The notes under the pieces are model-generated. The model saw only the letters and a program-made list of their open reading frames with translations, did not search any database and was not told the origin of the DNA. Of a DNA stretch of 64,000 nucleotides, positions 19,875 to 28,806 are shown piece by piece. Every line of letters begins with the position of its first letter. The stretch's first letter is position 1. Source of the DNA: Desulfococcus multivorans (GTDB lineage Bacteria; Desulfobacterota; Desulfobacteria; Desulfobacterales; Desulfococcaceae); contig NZ_CP015381.1 of assembly GCF_001854245.1 (NCBI RefSeq), forward strand, positions 1,771,001 to 1,835,000. The letters are read 5' to 3'. The translations under genes were made by a program, and so were the position numbers.

Positions 19875-20067
19875 GTATTCATTTCAGCTTTCGGTGTTCA
19901 GAAGCGGGTGTCGTCAGGGGGCGTTCTTGGCCCCATGCGGTTGCCTTGATAATTCAGTCTAAAAGTTATTGACAAGGATGTCCACAGAAAACTCGACGAC
20001 CCTTCGCCGGGCCGGTTTCTGGCGACATGAGTCGATCTCATTGAAAAGCAGGGCTTAAGAGAACGTG

Positions 20068-22659
20068 ATGATCAACGCGGATAATGTCCCAAAGTGGCGG
20101 CGGCAGGCGGCAGGCCTGCCGGTGATATCGGTGATTCCGGAGGTGCGGCAGGCCCTGTCGGCAGGGGCGGGCGCGGTGCTGATCGCACCGCCCGGGGCAG
20201 GAAAGACCACCTGCGTGCCCCTGGCCTTGCTGGATGCGCCCTGGCTCTCCGGTCGCAAAATCATCATGCTGGAACCCCGTCGGTTGGCGGCTCGAGCCTC
20301 GGCAAGGCGGATGGCTGCGATGCTGGGAGAGGATGTCGGTGAAACAGTGGGCTACCGGGTGCGGTTGGAGAGCCGGGTAGGCGCATCCACCCGTGTGGAG
20401 GTGGTGACCGATGGGATCCTCACCCGCTGGATTCAGCGGGACCCGGCGCTTTCCGGAGTCGGGCTCGTGATCTTCGATGAGTTTCATGAAAGGGGTCTTC
20501 AGACGGATCTGGGACTGGCGCTCTGCCTCGAGAGCCGCAGTGTTTTCAGGGAAGACCTCAGGATCCTGGTGATGTCTGCGACTCTCGCGGGCGAGCCCGT
20601 GGGTCGCCTGATAGGTAATTCACCGGTAATCGTGAGTTCCGGCAGGTGTTTTCCCGTGGAAACCCGGCACATAAATCAGGCGGCGAAATCCTGGGGACAG
20701 GAACATCAGATTGCAGGACGAACGGTCGAGGCGGTGATGGAAGCCGTGACGGCTGAGGACGGAAGTATCCTGGCCTTTCTGCCCGGCGTGAGAGAGATAC
20801 GGAGGGTGGCCCAGCTCCTCGACGAGCGCCTGGCAGGCACCGGCATCTCCATAGCCCCCCTTTACGGAAATCTTCCACTGGTGGACCAGGAGAGGGCCAT
20901 CCGGCCGACGCCTCCGGAAAAGCGAAAGATCGTTCTGGCCACGGCCATCGCCGAGACCTCGCTGACCATCGAGGGGATCCGGATCGTGGTGGACTGTGGC
21001 TGGATGCGAGTGCCGCGGTTCTCGACCGCTACCGGGATGAGCCGTCTTGAGACGGTGCGGGTGTCCAAGGCTTCGGCGGATCAGCGGAGGGGCCGAGCCG
21101 GGCGGATCGCCCCCGGGGTCTGTTACCGCCTCTGGAGCGAAGCCGAACATCAGGGCTTGACGGCGGCGTCGGTTCCGGAGATCCTTTCCGCCGATCTGGC
21201 TTCGCTGGTGCTGGAACTGGCGGTTTGGGGCACCACCACACCGGACGGCATACCATGGCTCGATCCCCCGCCGGAAGTCGCATTCCGATCGGCCCGGGAG
21301 CTCCTTATCCAACTCGGGGCTCTGGATCGTCAGGGCCGGGTTACGGCCCGAGGCAAAACCATATCGAAGCTGGGACTGCATCCCCGCCTCGGCCATATGC
21401 TCCTGGTGGGACGCAGGATAGGGCGGTATCGGCTGGCTTGCGAACTGGCCGCCATCTTGGAGGATCGGGATGTCCTTCATTTCCCCCCGGGGGCCTGGGA
21501 CGCCGATATACGGCTCAGGGTCGAGGCCCTGCGCCAGGGGAATGCGTTCCGGACACCGGGTGCCTCGATGAATTCCGGCGTCTGCCGCCGCATCCGGGCA
21601 CAGGCCGATCGCTGGGAACGCATGCAGACGGTCGGGGATGGTAGAACGATAACGGAGGGCGTCGAAAATCCGGACAGGTATGCCGGAACGCTCCTGGCCA
21701 TGGCCTATCCGGACCGCGTGGCGCAGCTTCGGCCGGAGGGGGATCGCCGCTACAGGCTTTCGGGCGGCCGGGGGGCTCGATTTATCGATGTGGAACCCCT
21801 GGCCGCAGAGAACCTGCTCGTGGCGGCGGCGCTGGACGGCACAGGAAGGGATGCCCGGATCCGTCTGGCCGCGCCTGTTCGACCTGAGGAGTTGGCGGCC
21901 CATTTGCCGGAATGGGTCGGGGAATTCGTCGTGGTCTGCTGGGACTCCCGGGAAGAGACAGTGGCGGCAAGGTTCGAAGAACGGTTCGGAGAACTGGTGC
22001 TGCGCTGTCGTCCCCTGAAAAACCCCGATCCCGAACAATTGACGGCGGCCATGGTTCAGGGGATCCGGCATATGGGCCTTTCGGCGCTTCCGTGGGAGCG
22101 AGGGATTCTGAACTTGCGTGCTCGGGTAATGTTTCTCAGAAGCGAGGCGTTCGGCGGGCCGGGATGGCCCGATCTCTCGGATGCGACGCTGCTGGCCCGC
22201 CTGGAGGACTGGCTGGGCCCGTTTCTCGGCGGAATCAGGCGGCGGAGTCATCTCCAGCGGCTGGATCTGAAAGGTGCTATTCTGGCCATGCTGTCATGGG
22301 AGCAGCGCAAGACACTCGATACCCTTGCGCCGACTCATGTCGTCGTTCCCAGCGGATCGCGCATCCCCGTGGACTACATCGCCGGCGAAACGCCCGTCCT
22401 GGCGGTTCGCCTTCAAGAGATGTTCGGTGCCGCTGAAACACCTTGTATTGCGGGGGGCCGGGTCCCGCTTCTGCTGCACCTGCTCTCTCCCGCCGGACGC
22501 CCCCTCCAGGTGACCCGGGACCTGGGGGGATTCTGGACGGGCACTTACGCAGTCGTCAAAAAGGAGATGAAGGGCCGTTACCCCAAACATGAATGGCCGG
22601 ACGACCCCCTCCTGGCCTTGCCCACGAACCGGACAAAAAAGAAGGGGAAAAAGGGGTGA
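20068..22659 (+). CDS. hrpB: ATP-dependent helicase HrpB
   Basis: 863 aa from the ATG; a GTG one codon earlier is also possible. DEAH-box-family helicase of unknown physiological substrate, cytosolic. Seen: motif I APPGAGKTTCVP, motif Ia LEPRRLAARA, motif II DEFHER (residues ~136-141), motif III MSATL, motif V TAIAETSLTIEGI, motif VI QRRGRAGR, then the HA2 domain and the HrpB-specific C-terminal domain (...LPSFR-like region around RRRSHLQRLDLKGAILAML and HVVVPSGSRIPVDY). Full length for the family. Divergent from hgcA with a 193-bp gap. Confidence 0.95.
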   Translation: MINADNVPKWRRQAAGLPVISVIPEVRQALSAGAGAVLIAPPGAGKTTCVPLALLDAPWLSGRKIIMLEPRRLAARASARRMAAMLGEDVGETVGYRVRLESRVGASTRVEVVTDGILTRWIQRDPALSGVGLVIFDEFHERGLQTDLGLALCLESRSVFREDLRILVMSATLAGEPVGRLIGNSPVIVSSGRCFPVETRHINQAAKSWGQEHQIAGRTVEAVMEAVTAEDGSILAFLPGVREIRRVAQLLDERLAGTGISIAPLYGNLPLVDQERAIRPTPPEKRKIVLATAIAETSLTIEGIRIVVDCGWMRVPRFSTATGMSRLETVRVSKASADQRRGRAGRIAPGVCYRLWSEAEHQGLTAASVPEILSADLASLVLELAVWGTTTPDGIPWLDPPPEVAFRSARELLIQLGALDRQGRVTARGKTISKLGLHPRLGHMLLVGRRIGRYRLACELAAILEDRDVLHFPPGAWDADIRLRVEALRQGNAFRTPGASMNSGVCRRIRAQADRWERMQTVGDGRTITEGVENPDRYAGTLLAMAYPDRVAQLRPEGDRRYRLSGGRGARFIDVEPLAAENLLVAAALDGTGRDARIRLAAPVRPEELAAHLPEWVGEFVVVCWDSREETVAARFEERFGELVLRCRPLKNPDPEQLTAAMVQGIRHMGLSALPWERGILNLRARVMFLRSEAFGGPGWPDLSDATLLARLEDWLGPFLGGIRRRSHLQRLDLKGAILAMLSWEQRKTLDTLAPTHVVVPSGSRIPVDYIAGETPVLAVRLQEMFGAAETPCIAGGRVPLLLHLLSPAGRPLQVTRDLGGFWTGTYAVVKKEMKGRYPKHEWPDDPLLALPTNRTKKKGKKG

Positions 22660-22691
22660 CGGCCGATGGAATACTTCCCGCGTTCTGAAGA

Positions 22692-25352
22692 TCAGGGTTT
22701 CACTTCAGCCGCCGCTCTCCTCGAGAGAATGGCGTCGATGTCCGTCCGGATCTTTCGGTCATAGTGGTCCACCTGGGCGGGATTGGTCATGATCATATCG
22801 AGCTGTCGGGTGTGCAGATGGAGGTAGCCCAGAACCTTCAGATAGGCGGTCATATGCACTTCGGGATAGTTCTCCATGCGTGCGGCGAGATGGTCTTCAC
22901 GAATGCGGACGCTGAAGCCGCTTTCTTCCAATATGTCGCCGATGAAGGTCACGCGACGGCGCCGCCGCTGGTCGTCGGCGGCCCCGCCCTTGAACTGGAA
23001 GTTGATGTAATTCTCCCGGACCCGCTCGCCGACAAGGGCTTCCAGGGTGGAAAAATGGTATCCCAGACGAGCGTTTAAACTGCAATAGTTTTTGGAGACC
23101 ATGAAATAATTGTGCTGGGCATACTGCGATCGGACGCCGGTGGCCAGGGCAGGGTTCGCGGTCGACCGAAACATCACGGACATGAAGCCGCCGCCGTCGA
23201 TGCCCGGAGGACCGTCCCACGGAATGGCCGTAAAACCTTCCCAGAACGCCAGCATGGGAATGGAAACGATGTTTTCGATCGGAATGTATTTGCCGGGGAC
23301 GGCTTCCCTGAAACCGTCATCCAGGTCGAGGACCCACCATTGCATGGGAACCTTGTTGTGAACGAGCTGCTTGGCGGCCCGTTCCGGAAAGTTCGTGTTT
23401 TTGCTGGAATTGAACATCTCATGGACCGACTTTTCGTGGATGAACCGGGTGATGTCGTGAAGCGTGGCGCATTTTTCAGGTCTGAAATCCGTCGCATCCG
23501 GGTCCAGAAGATTCAAGGGAACGATCAGCCTTCCGGCGCGTTTGAGAATCTGGTGTACGGGGCTGCCCACCATGAGATTGGGGCGCGGTTTTCGCCCGAC
23601 GCTGAATCTGTTTTTGACGCCGCGATAGATCTTGAGGTGATCGGCGTCGACAGTGACGCGTTCACCTGCTTTCAGGACGTCAAATGCGTTCTCGACCCCG
23701 AAAAGTGCGGGAATACCGAACTCCCGGCAGACGCTGGCGAGATGACCGGCGATGCCCCCCTGCTCGGAAACCACGGCCGCGGCTCGGTTGAGAAGGGCGG
23801 CCCATTTGGGCAGTGCCTGGCGAACCACCAGGACGGCGTCCTTGGGAAAGCGGAGCGTATCGGCGGCCTTTGCGGCAATGTAAACCTCCCCCCAGGCCGA
23901 ACCGGGGCTGGCCGTCACGCTGCCGACGGCAAGGACGTCCGTTTCGTCTTTCTCGGTTTCATCCGAATCCGGGATGGTTTCCGATGGCGTGTTTGTGACG
24001 GGGCTGAGTGATAAAGGGCGGCATTGCAGCAGAATGATGTCGCCCTTGCCGTCGATAACCCACTCAATGTCCTGGGGCAGACCGTGGTGGGATTCGAGGG
24101 AAACGGCGATCTCCGCGAGGCTTATCTGCTGTTTCTCTTCGATGGCGGGAGAAGCGGCCTCCCGATCGTTTACTGGAATGCGATCCGTTCCGCCGTCCGT
24201 GTTGGAGACATACATCGTCTTCTTTACGGCAATCTCCCGTCGAATCACCCGGGCGGGGACGGATTTGGACACCACAAACAGGTCACAGGGGGTCGAACCG
24301 TCCACTACCGCCTTGGGGAGACCGCGGACGGCATTGATATGGACCGTATCATCCGAGGCGTTTACGGGATTCCGGGAGTAGGCCACGCCACCGGCCGCAG
24401 CTTCCACCATGATCATGCAACCTACGGCCATGGGAATGTCTTCATCGCGGAAGCCCCGGTTCATCCGGTAGGTGACGGCCTGGGGCGAATATTTGCTGGC
24501 CACCACTGTTTTGTAGGCATACAGGACGTCATCCGGTGCGACGTTCAACTCCGAATGGTATTGTCCGGCAAAGGAGCTGTGGATCGCGTCTTCGCCCACC
24601 GCACTGCTTCTCAGGGCAAGCGAAAGCGGCTTCCGGCTGCGTTCAGCGAGCCGTTCGCACGCGGTGATGATTTCATGTTCGAGATCCTCCGGCAGGGGAG
24701 TGCGGAGGACGAGCTGCTGAATCTCCGAGCAAAGTGCATGAAGGGTTTCCACATCGTTCAGGTCCGCCGTCTGAAATTTCCGGTTGATCTCGGTCTGGAT
24801 GCCGGATTCCTCAAAAAAGCGCTCGAAGGCATGTGTGGTGATAACGAAGCCTTCGGGCACGGAAAAACCCAGGCGGTTCCGGATATCACACAATCCGGCC
24901 ATCTTGTTCCCCACGAGGGGCGAGCTGTTTTCATCCACCGCCTCGAAGTCGAGCACCAGCCTTTTATCGAGATCCGGCCGGCGGGCCGCGAGGATCTGTT
25001 CGATGCCTTCACGGATCTCTGTGTAGCGCTCTGACAGCCTCGAATATTTCCCGGGCGCCAGACGGTCGATCTGTTGAATCATTCGATGGACATTGACCGT
25101 GACGCCCGTGCATTTGGCCCGCACAAAGGCCATGTCGAAGGGCGTATGCCCCTGGAGTGCCTGTTCGATCTCGCTCATGATCTCGAGCGCACGGTTGTTG
25201 GCTCCCAAAAGAATCTTGAAACTGTGGTAGCGCTTTTTAAACGCCGATCGAAGAGACTCGACGTCCTCGGCCGCCGCAACGACGGTACGGCCCGGAAAAA
25301 GTGCGGCGAAATAGCGGTTTCTCAATATGCGATTGAATATCGATGCTGTCAT
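22692..25352 (-). CDS. PEP/pyruvate-binding phosphotransfer protein of unusual layout
   Basis: 886 aa. Residues ~1-150 are helical with no known domain. Residues ~150-470 form an ATP-grasp pyruvate/PEP-binding domain like that of PEP synthase (GNKMAGLCDIRNRLGFSVPEGFVIT, LALRSSAVGEDAIHSSFAGQY, EWVIDGKGDIILLQCRP). Residues ~500-590 hold the swivelling phospho-His domain, GGIAGHLA with the His near residue 537. The PEP-binding TIM barrel of true PEP synthase is missing; instead ~280 C-terminal residues of no recognised fold follow. It may phosphorylate another molecule or protein with phospho-His (inference). Last gene of the minus-strand set starting with the membrane kinase at 30558. Confidence 0.8.
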   Translation of the reverse strand: MTASIFNRILRNRYFAALFPGRTVVAAAEDVESLRSAFKKRYHSFKILLGANNRALEIMSEIEQALQGHTPFDMAFVRAKCTGVTVNVHRMIQQIDRLAPGKYSRLSERYTEIREGIEQILAARRPDLDKRLVLDFEAVDENSSPLVGNKMAGLCDIRNRLGFSVPEGFVITTHAFERFFEESGIQTEINRKFQTADLNDVETLHALCSEIQQLVLRTPLPEDLEHEIITACERLAERSRKPLSLALRSSAVGEDAIHSSFAGQYHSELNVAPDDVLYAYKTVVASKYSPQAVTYRMNRGFRDEDIPMAVGCMIMVEAAAGGVAYSRNPVNASDDTVHINAVRGLPKAVVDGSTPCDLFVVSKSVPARVIRREIAVKKTMYVSNTDGGTDRIPVNDREAASPAIEEKQQISLAEIAVSLESHHGLPQDIEWVIDGKGDIILLQCRPLSLSPVTNTPSETIPDSDETEKDETDVLAVGSVTASPGSAWGEVYIAAKAADTLRFPKDAVLVVRQALPKWAALLNRAAAVVSEQGGIAGHLASVCREFGIPALFGVENAFDVLKAGERVTVDADHLKIYRGVKNRFSVGRKPRPNLMVGSPVHQILKRAGRLIVPLNLLDPDATDFRPEKCATLHDITRFIHEKSVHEMFNSSKNTNFPERAAKQLVHNKVPMQWWVLDLDDGFREAVPGKYIPIENIVSIPMLAFWEGFTAIPWDGPPGIDGGGFMSVMFRSTANPALATGVRSQYAQHNYFMVSKNYCSLNARLGYHFSTLEALVGERVRENYINFQFKGGAADDQRRRRRVTFIGDILEESGFSVRIREDHLAARMENYPEVHMTAYLKVLGYLHLHTRQLDMIMTNPAQVDHYDRKIRTDIDAILSRRAAAEVKP

Positions 25353-25444
25353 GGCCTAATATGGCTCCCTCTCCCCGGATACGGAAGAGGGAGCGGCTTG
25401 AGGGTGGTCATGCGGTCGGATCGTCAAATACTGCACCGTTATTG

Positions 25445-26131
25445 TCAGTGCTCCAGACGCATGCCCCACCCTTCGAACATGAACATGATGGAAAACCCGA
25501 ACCAGAGCGTGTAAATGACATAGAAGACCAGGGAAAAGATAACGATGCCGATCTTGTCGGTGATCTTCTGCGGCGTGATCTCATAGAAATTGTAGGCGCA
25601 TTCGACAGCCCGCTGATTGACGTCGCCGGCGAATTTGGCTTCCTTGAACATCTCTTGTTTTTTAAGGGCCATGTCCATCTTGTTCAGCGCCGTCCACCAG
25701 TTGAAGAGGGCCTGGCGTTCGCCGTAGCCGTATTTTTCCCGTAGCTGTGCCCCCTGATTGTGGAACATGATGTCCGAATCTGCCAGACAGTTCGCCAGAA
25801 TGGCCCCCAGATCGCCGTTCACGGCGATGCCGGTATCGGTTTGCGTAACCGTCGCTCCGGATTTTTCGAAAAGGAGGGCGGTCTCTTCGGCCTGGCGCTT
25901 TCCGGCGAGCGCCAATGTTGCCTGAACCGGCGTATTTCGGTAAGCCTTGTTCTCCTCCTGAAGGCCTGGAATGTAATAAGCCGAACCCTTGGAGATGGAA
26001 TTGTAGAGGTTGTCCATGTAGTTTAGTGCGTTCCCTTCATTGAACAGGGGCATGAACATTGCGAACAGCACGACCAAAAATGCGGCCAACAGTAGGAATC
26101 CTTTGAAAAACAGCTTCTTGTTTGCAATCAT
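25445..26131 (-). CDS. small two-helix membrane protein of the TauE cluster
   Basis: 228 aa. One membrane helix near the N-terminus (GFLLLAAFLVVLFAMFMPLF), a ~150-residue segment that should face outward (with LAGKRQAEETALLFEKSGATVTQT), and a C-terminal helix (IGIVIFSLVFYVIYTLWFGF). No recognised family. Its start overlaps the stop of the TauE/SafE-type gene (ATGA), so the two are translationally coupled and probably form one membrane complex (inference). Confidence 0.7.
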   Translation of the reverse strand: MIANKKLFFKGFLLLAAFLVVLFAMFMPLFNEGNALNYMDNLYNSISKGSAYYIPGLQEENKAYRNTPVQATLALAGKRQAEETALLFEKSGATVTQTDTGIAVNGDLGAILANCLADSDIMFHNQGAQLREKYGYGERQALFNWWTALNKMDMALKKQEMFKEAKFAGDVNQRAVECAYNFYEITPQKITDKIGIVIFSLVFYVIYTLWFGFSIMFMFEGWGMRLEH

Positions 26132-27414
26132 GATACGGCTCTTTCTCCTTTGAGGATTTTAATATTGGTCAGAAAGGTTCCGATGACCCATACGCCGAAT
26201 CCGCCGATGACGATGAAGAAGGCCCACACGCCGATCTTGTCGAGGATGCCGGTGGTCTCCCTGGAGAGGGTGATGACCTCCATGGCGGCCAGTTTCCCAG
26301 GCAGGGCGAAGATCCGGTTGACAAATCCCGCCAGGACCGCCATGGCGTAGAATCCGCGGATGGTGATGCCGCTGACGACCTTGGTGACCAGTGCCCCGAT
26401 CTGGATGCCGATGAGGGAGCCCAGCAGCATGCCCATCGCCAGGGTGTAAAAAATGAAGCCGTAGATGGCATACTGTGTGATGGCGGCATACCCCGCCGTG
26501 AAAACGATCTGAAAGATATCGGTCCCCACGGTGGTCATGGAGGAGACGCCCAGCATGTAGACGAAGATGGGGAAGGTGAGGAAGCCGCCGCCTACCCCCA
26601 TAATGGCCGCGGCAAACCCCACCAGCGCGCCGCTCAGGATCAGGAAAACGGCGGAGATGCTCCGTCCGCCGGGCACAAGCCCCTGGTCGAAATTGATCAT
26701 GGGGGGGATCTTGACGGCCTGCAGCTTCCTGGGAAGGCTGCCCAGATCCGCGCCTTCGTGTTTGCCGCCGTGGGCGGACCCGGCGTCTCCGCGTTTCCTG
26801 GCTTTGAGATAGTCGAGCATGGCATAGCATCCCAGCATGCCCAGCATGAGGGAGTAAATCGTCGTGATGAAGGCGTCGCTCAGCACCGGATTGATCTCGT
26901 AGAGAACCCGGTTGATGATGCCGCCGCAGGTGGCGCCGATGACGGCGCCGATGAGGAAGATGACGGCCAGGGGCACCGAAACGTTCCCCAGCTTGCGGTG
27001 AATGACGCTGCCCATGATCGCTTTTGCGAAAATATGGAACAGGTCTGTGCCTACGGCCAGAATACCTTTGATGCCTGCGCTCATAAGGGCGGGGGCGATG
27101 ATGAAACCGCCGCCTGCGCCGATGCAGCCGGTGATGAGCCCGGCGCCCAGGCCGATGAGAATGGATGCGATAAAGATGCCTGTCGTGAAAAATGCGGGGC
27201 TGTAGGCCTTTTTACCGCCCAGCACCTCCGGCATGACCGTTCCAATCTGATCCGCGAAGGCGATTCCCCCCAATATGATGGGAACGAGCAATAATCCGAG
27301 GATCATTATCCGTTTCCGGTCTTTGACGATGGTATTGGATACCGCTATTTCCCAATCAGCGTGGGCTCTTGCGCCCATCATCATGAATCTGCCCCATTCT
27401 TTGAAGAATTTCAT
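26128..27414 (-). CDS. TauE/SafE-family anion permease
   Basis: 428 aa inner-membrane protein. The TauE/SafE (DUF81) family exports sulfite, sulfonates and related anions. Seen: two repeated halves, each with the Gly-rich helix pattern (GLGAGLITGCIGAGGGFIIAPALM and LVGFAAAIMGVGGGFLTFPIFVYMLG), at least eight helices, and a ~60-residue cytosolic loop between halves (LKARKRGDAGSAHGG). Longer than the usual ~260 aa because of the N-terminal extension and central loop. Linked to receiver proteins upstream and a coupled membrane partner downstream. In a sulfate reducer, sulfite or sulfate handling is a reasonable guess; the substrate is not shown by the sequence. Confidence 0.85.
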   Translation of the reverse strand: MKFFKEWGRFMMMGARAHADWEIAVSNTIVKDRKRIMILGLLLVPIILGGIAFADQIGTVMPEVLGGKKAYSPAFFTTGIFIASILIGLGAGLITGCIGAGGGFIIAPALMSAGIKGILAVGTDLFHIFAKAIMGSVIHRKLGNVSVPLAVIFLIGAVIGATCGGIINRVLYEINPVLSDAFITTIYSLMLGMLGCYAMLDYLKARKRGDAGSAHGGKHEGADLGSLPRKLQAVKIPPMINFDQGLVPGGRSISAVFLILSGALVGFAAAIMGVGGGFLTFPIFVYMLGVSSMTTVGTDIFQIVFTAGYAAITQYAIYGFIFYTLAMGMLLGSLIGIQIGALVTKVVSGITIRGFYAMAVLAGFVNRIFALPGKLAAMEVITLSRETTGILDKIGVWAFFIVIGGFGVWVIGTFLTNIKILKGERAVS

Positions 27415-27489
27415 TTTGTTACAGTGCCTCCTGAATACTTTGGGTTTTGGGTTCCTGGAAGACGGTAGCCGCTCTTCCGGTTCTGCTCT

Positions 27490-27900
27490 CTATTGTCCTG
27501 CATTTTCAGAGTTGTTTTTCCCCCCCAGGATCTGTTTTTCGCGGTATACGTCCTGGAGTTTGTAGACCAACTCGTCAAAATTCATGGGTTTCATGAGATA
27601 GTCGAAGGCACCCAACTCCATTCCCGCAATGGCGGCTTCGATATTGGCATGTCCGGTGAGCATCACCACGCCGATGGACGGGTCGATCCGTTTGATTTCG
27701 GCCAGGGTTTCGATGCCGTCCATACCGGGCATCTGGACGTCCAGCACCACCAACTCGACGGGGTTCTTGCGGATGAAATCAAGGGCGTCGGGGCCGCTGG
27801 TGGAGGTCTGGACGTGGTAGTTACGCCGCTTCAGCCGCTTGACCATGGGCGCCAGAAACTCGACTTCGTCGTCCACCAACAGCAGGCTGATTTTATCCAT
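27490..27900 (-). CDS. receiver-only response regulator
   Basis: 136 aa single REC domain: acidic pocket LLLVDDEVEF, phospho-acceptor Asp in LVVLDVQMPGMDGIETL, Thr/switch segment VVMLTGHANIE and Lys in YLMKPMNFDEL. No output domain, so it should act through protein contacts or as a phosphate relay. Overlaps the end of the neighbouring receiver gene by 8 bp. Confidence 0.9.
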   Translation of the reverse strand: MDKISLLLVDDEVEFLAPMVKRLKRRNYHVQTSTSGPDALDFIRKNPVELVVLDVQMPGMDGIETLAEIKRIDPSIGVVMLTGHANIEAAIAGMELGAFDYLMKPMNFDELVYKLQDVYREKQILGGKNNSENAGQ

Positions 27901-28294
27901 GTATAGACTCCTTTCTGCTGCTTACGGCCTCCTGGATTTTTTGGAGGAGGTCCTGAATTTCATAAGGTTTCGGCAGGCATTCCACGGCACCGCAGTCGAC
28001 GCCCAACTGGGCCTCTTCCACCGAACCGTGGCCGGTGATCATGAAGACGGGGATGTGCGGCTTCGTCTCCTTGACGACCTTCAAGACCTCGATGCCGTCC
28101 ATAAATTCCATTTTGAGATCCAGGAGGATGACGTCAAAATCCTTTTTGAGAAATTCCTGGACGGCGTCTGAGCCGCTGAGACACGCCGTGACCCGGATCC
28201 CTCTTTTCTCCAGTCTTTTTGAGAGAACACTTACGAAATCCGCTTCATCATCCACCAGGAGCAATTCAATCGGTGCGGGGGATGGGTTTACCAT
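27893..28294 (-). CDS. receiver-only response regulator
   Basis: 133 aa single REC domain: LLLVDDEADFV, phospho-acceptor Asp in VILLDLKMEFMDGIEVL, MITGHGSVEEAQ and the Lys in CLPKPYEIQDLL. No effector domain. Middle member of three consecutive receiver genes that differ clearly in sequence, so they are not recent duplicates. Confidence 0.9.
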   Translation of the reverse strand: MVNPSPAPIELLLVDDEADFVSVLSKRLEKRGIRVTACLSGSDAVQEFLKKDFDVILLDLKMEFMDGIEVLKVVKETKPHIPVFMITGHGSVEEAQLGVDCGAVECLPKPYEIQDLLQKIQEAVSSRKESIHG

Positions 28295-28304
28295 GGCATT
28301 TCCC

Positions 28305-28754
28305 CTATTGCGCCCTGGTGCGCATCAGCTCTTGCATCCGTGCTTCGACAACTCTTTTTTCATGCTCCCGCTTCTTTTCGGCGGCACGATTGACCTTGCT
28401 CACCAGATCGCTCATTTCACAAGGCTTCAGGAGGTAATCGAAGGCACCTTTTTTCATGCCTTCGATGGCCGATGATACGGTGGCGTGGCCGGTGAGCATA
28501 ATCACCTCCTTGAGGGGGAATTTGCGCTTGATTTCGGCCAGGGTTTCAATGCCGTCCATACCCGGCATCTTGACGTCCAGCACCACCACCTCCGTGGCGT
28601 TGCCGTTTTCTTCCAGCTTTTCCATGGCCTCCATGCCGGAGTGCGCGGTCTGAATTATGAAATGTCTCTTTTTGAGTCTTTTGGTGATGGTTTCTACAAA
28701 AGCGATCTCATCGTCCACCAGCAGCACGTTGATGTCGGGCGCCAATTCGTTCAT
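28305..28754 (-). CDS. receiver-only response regulator
   Basis: 149 aa REC domain: VLLVDDEIAFVE, Asp in VVVLDVKMPGMDGIETL, VIMLTGHATVSSAI and Lys in YLLKPCEMSDLV, followed by a basic helical tail (RAAEKKREHEKRVVEAR) of about 25 residues. First receiver after the membrane kinase gene (52-bp gap), so it is the likely primary target of that kinase. Confidence 0.9.
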   Translation of the reverse strand: MNELAPDINVLLVDDEIAFVETITKRLKKRHFIIQTAHSGMEAMEKLEENGNATEVVVLDVKMPGMDGIETLAEIKRKFPLKEVIMLTGHATVSSAIEGMKKGAFDYLLKPCEMSDLVSKVNRAAEKKREHEKRVVEARMQELMRTRAQ

Positions 28755-28806
28755 CTTTTTTCTCTCCTTGATCCGGGTCCGGCGGGAAAAAGGGGCCGGA
28801 CGATCT

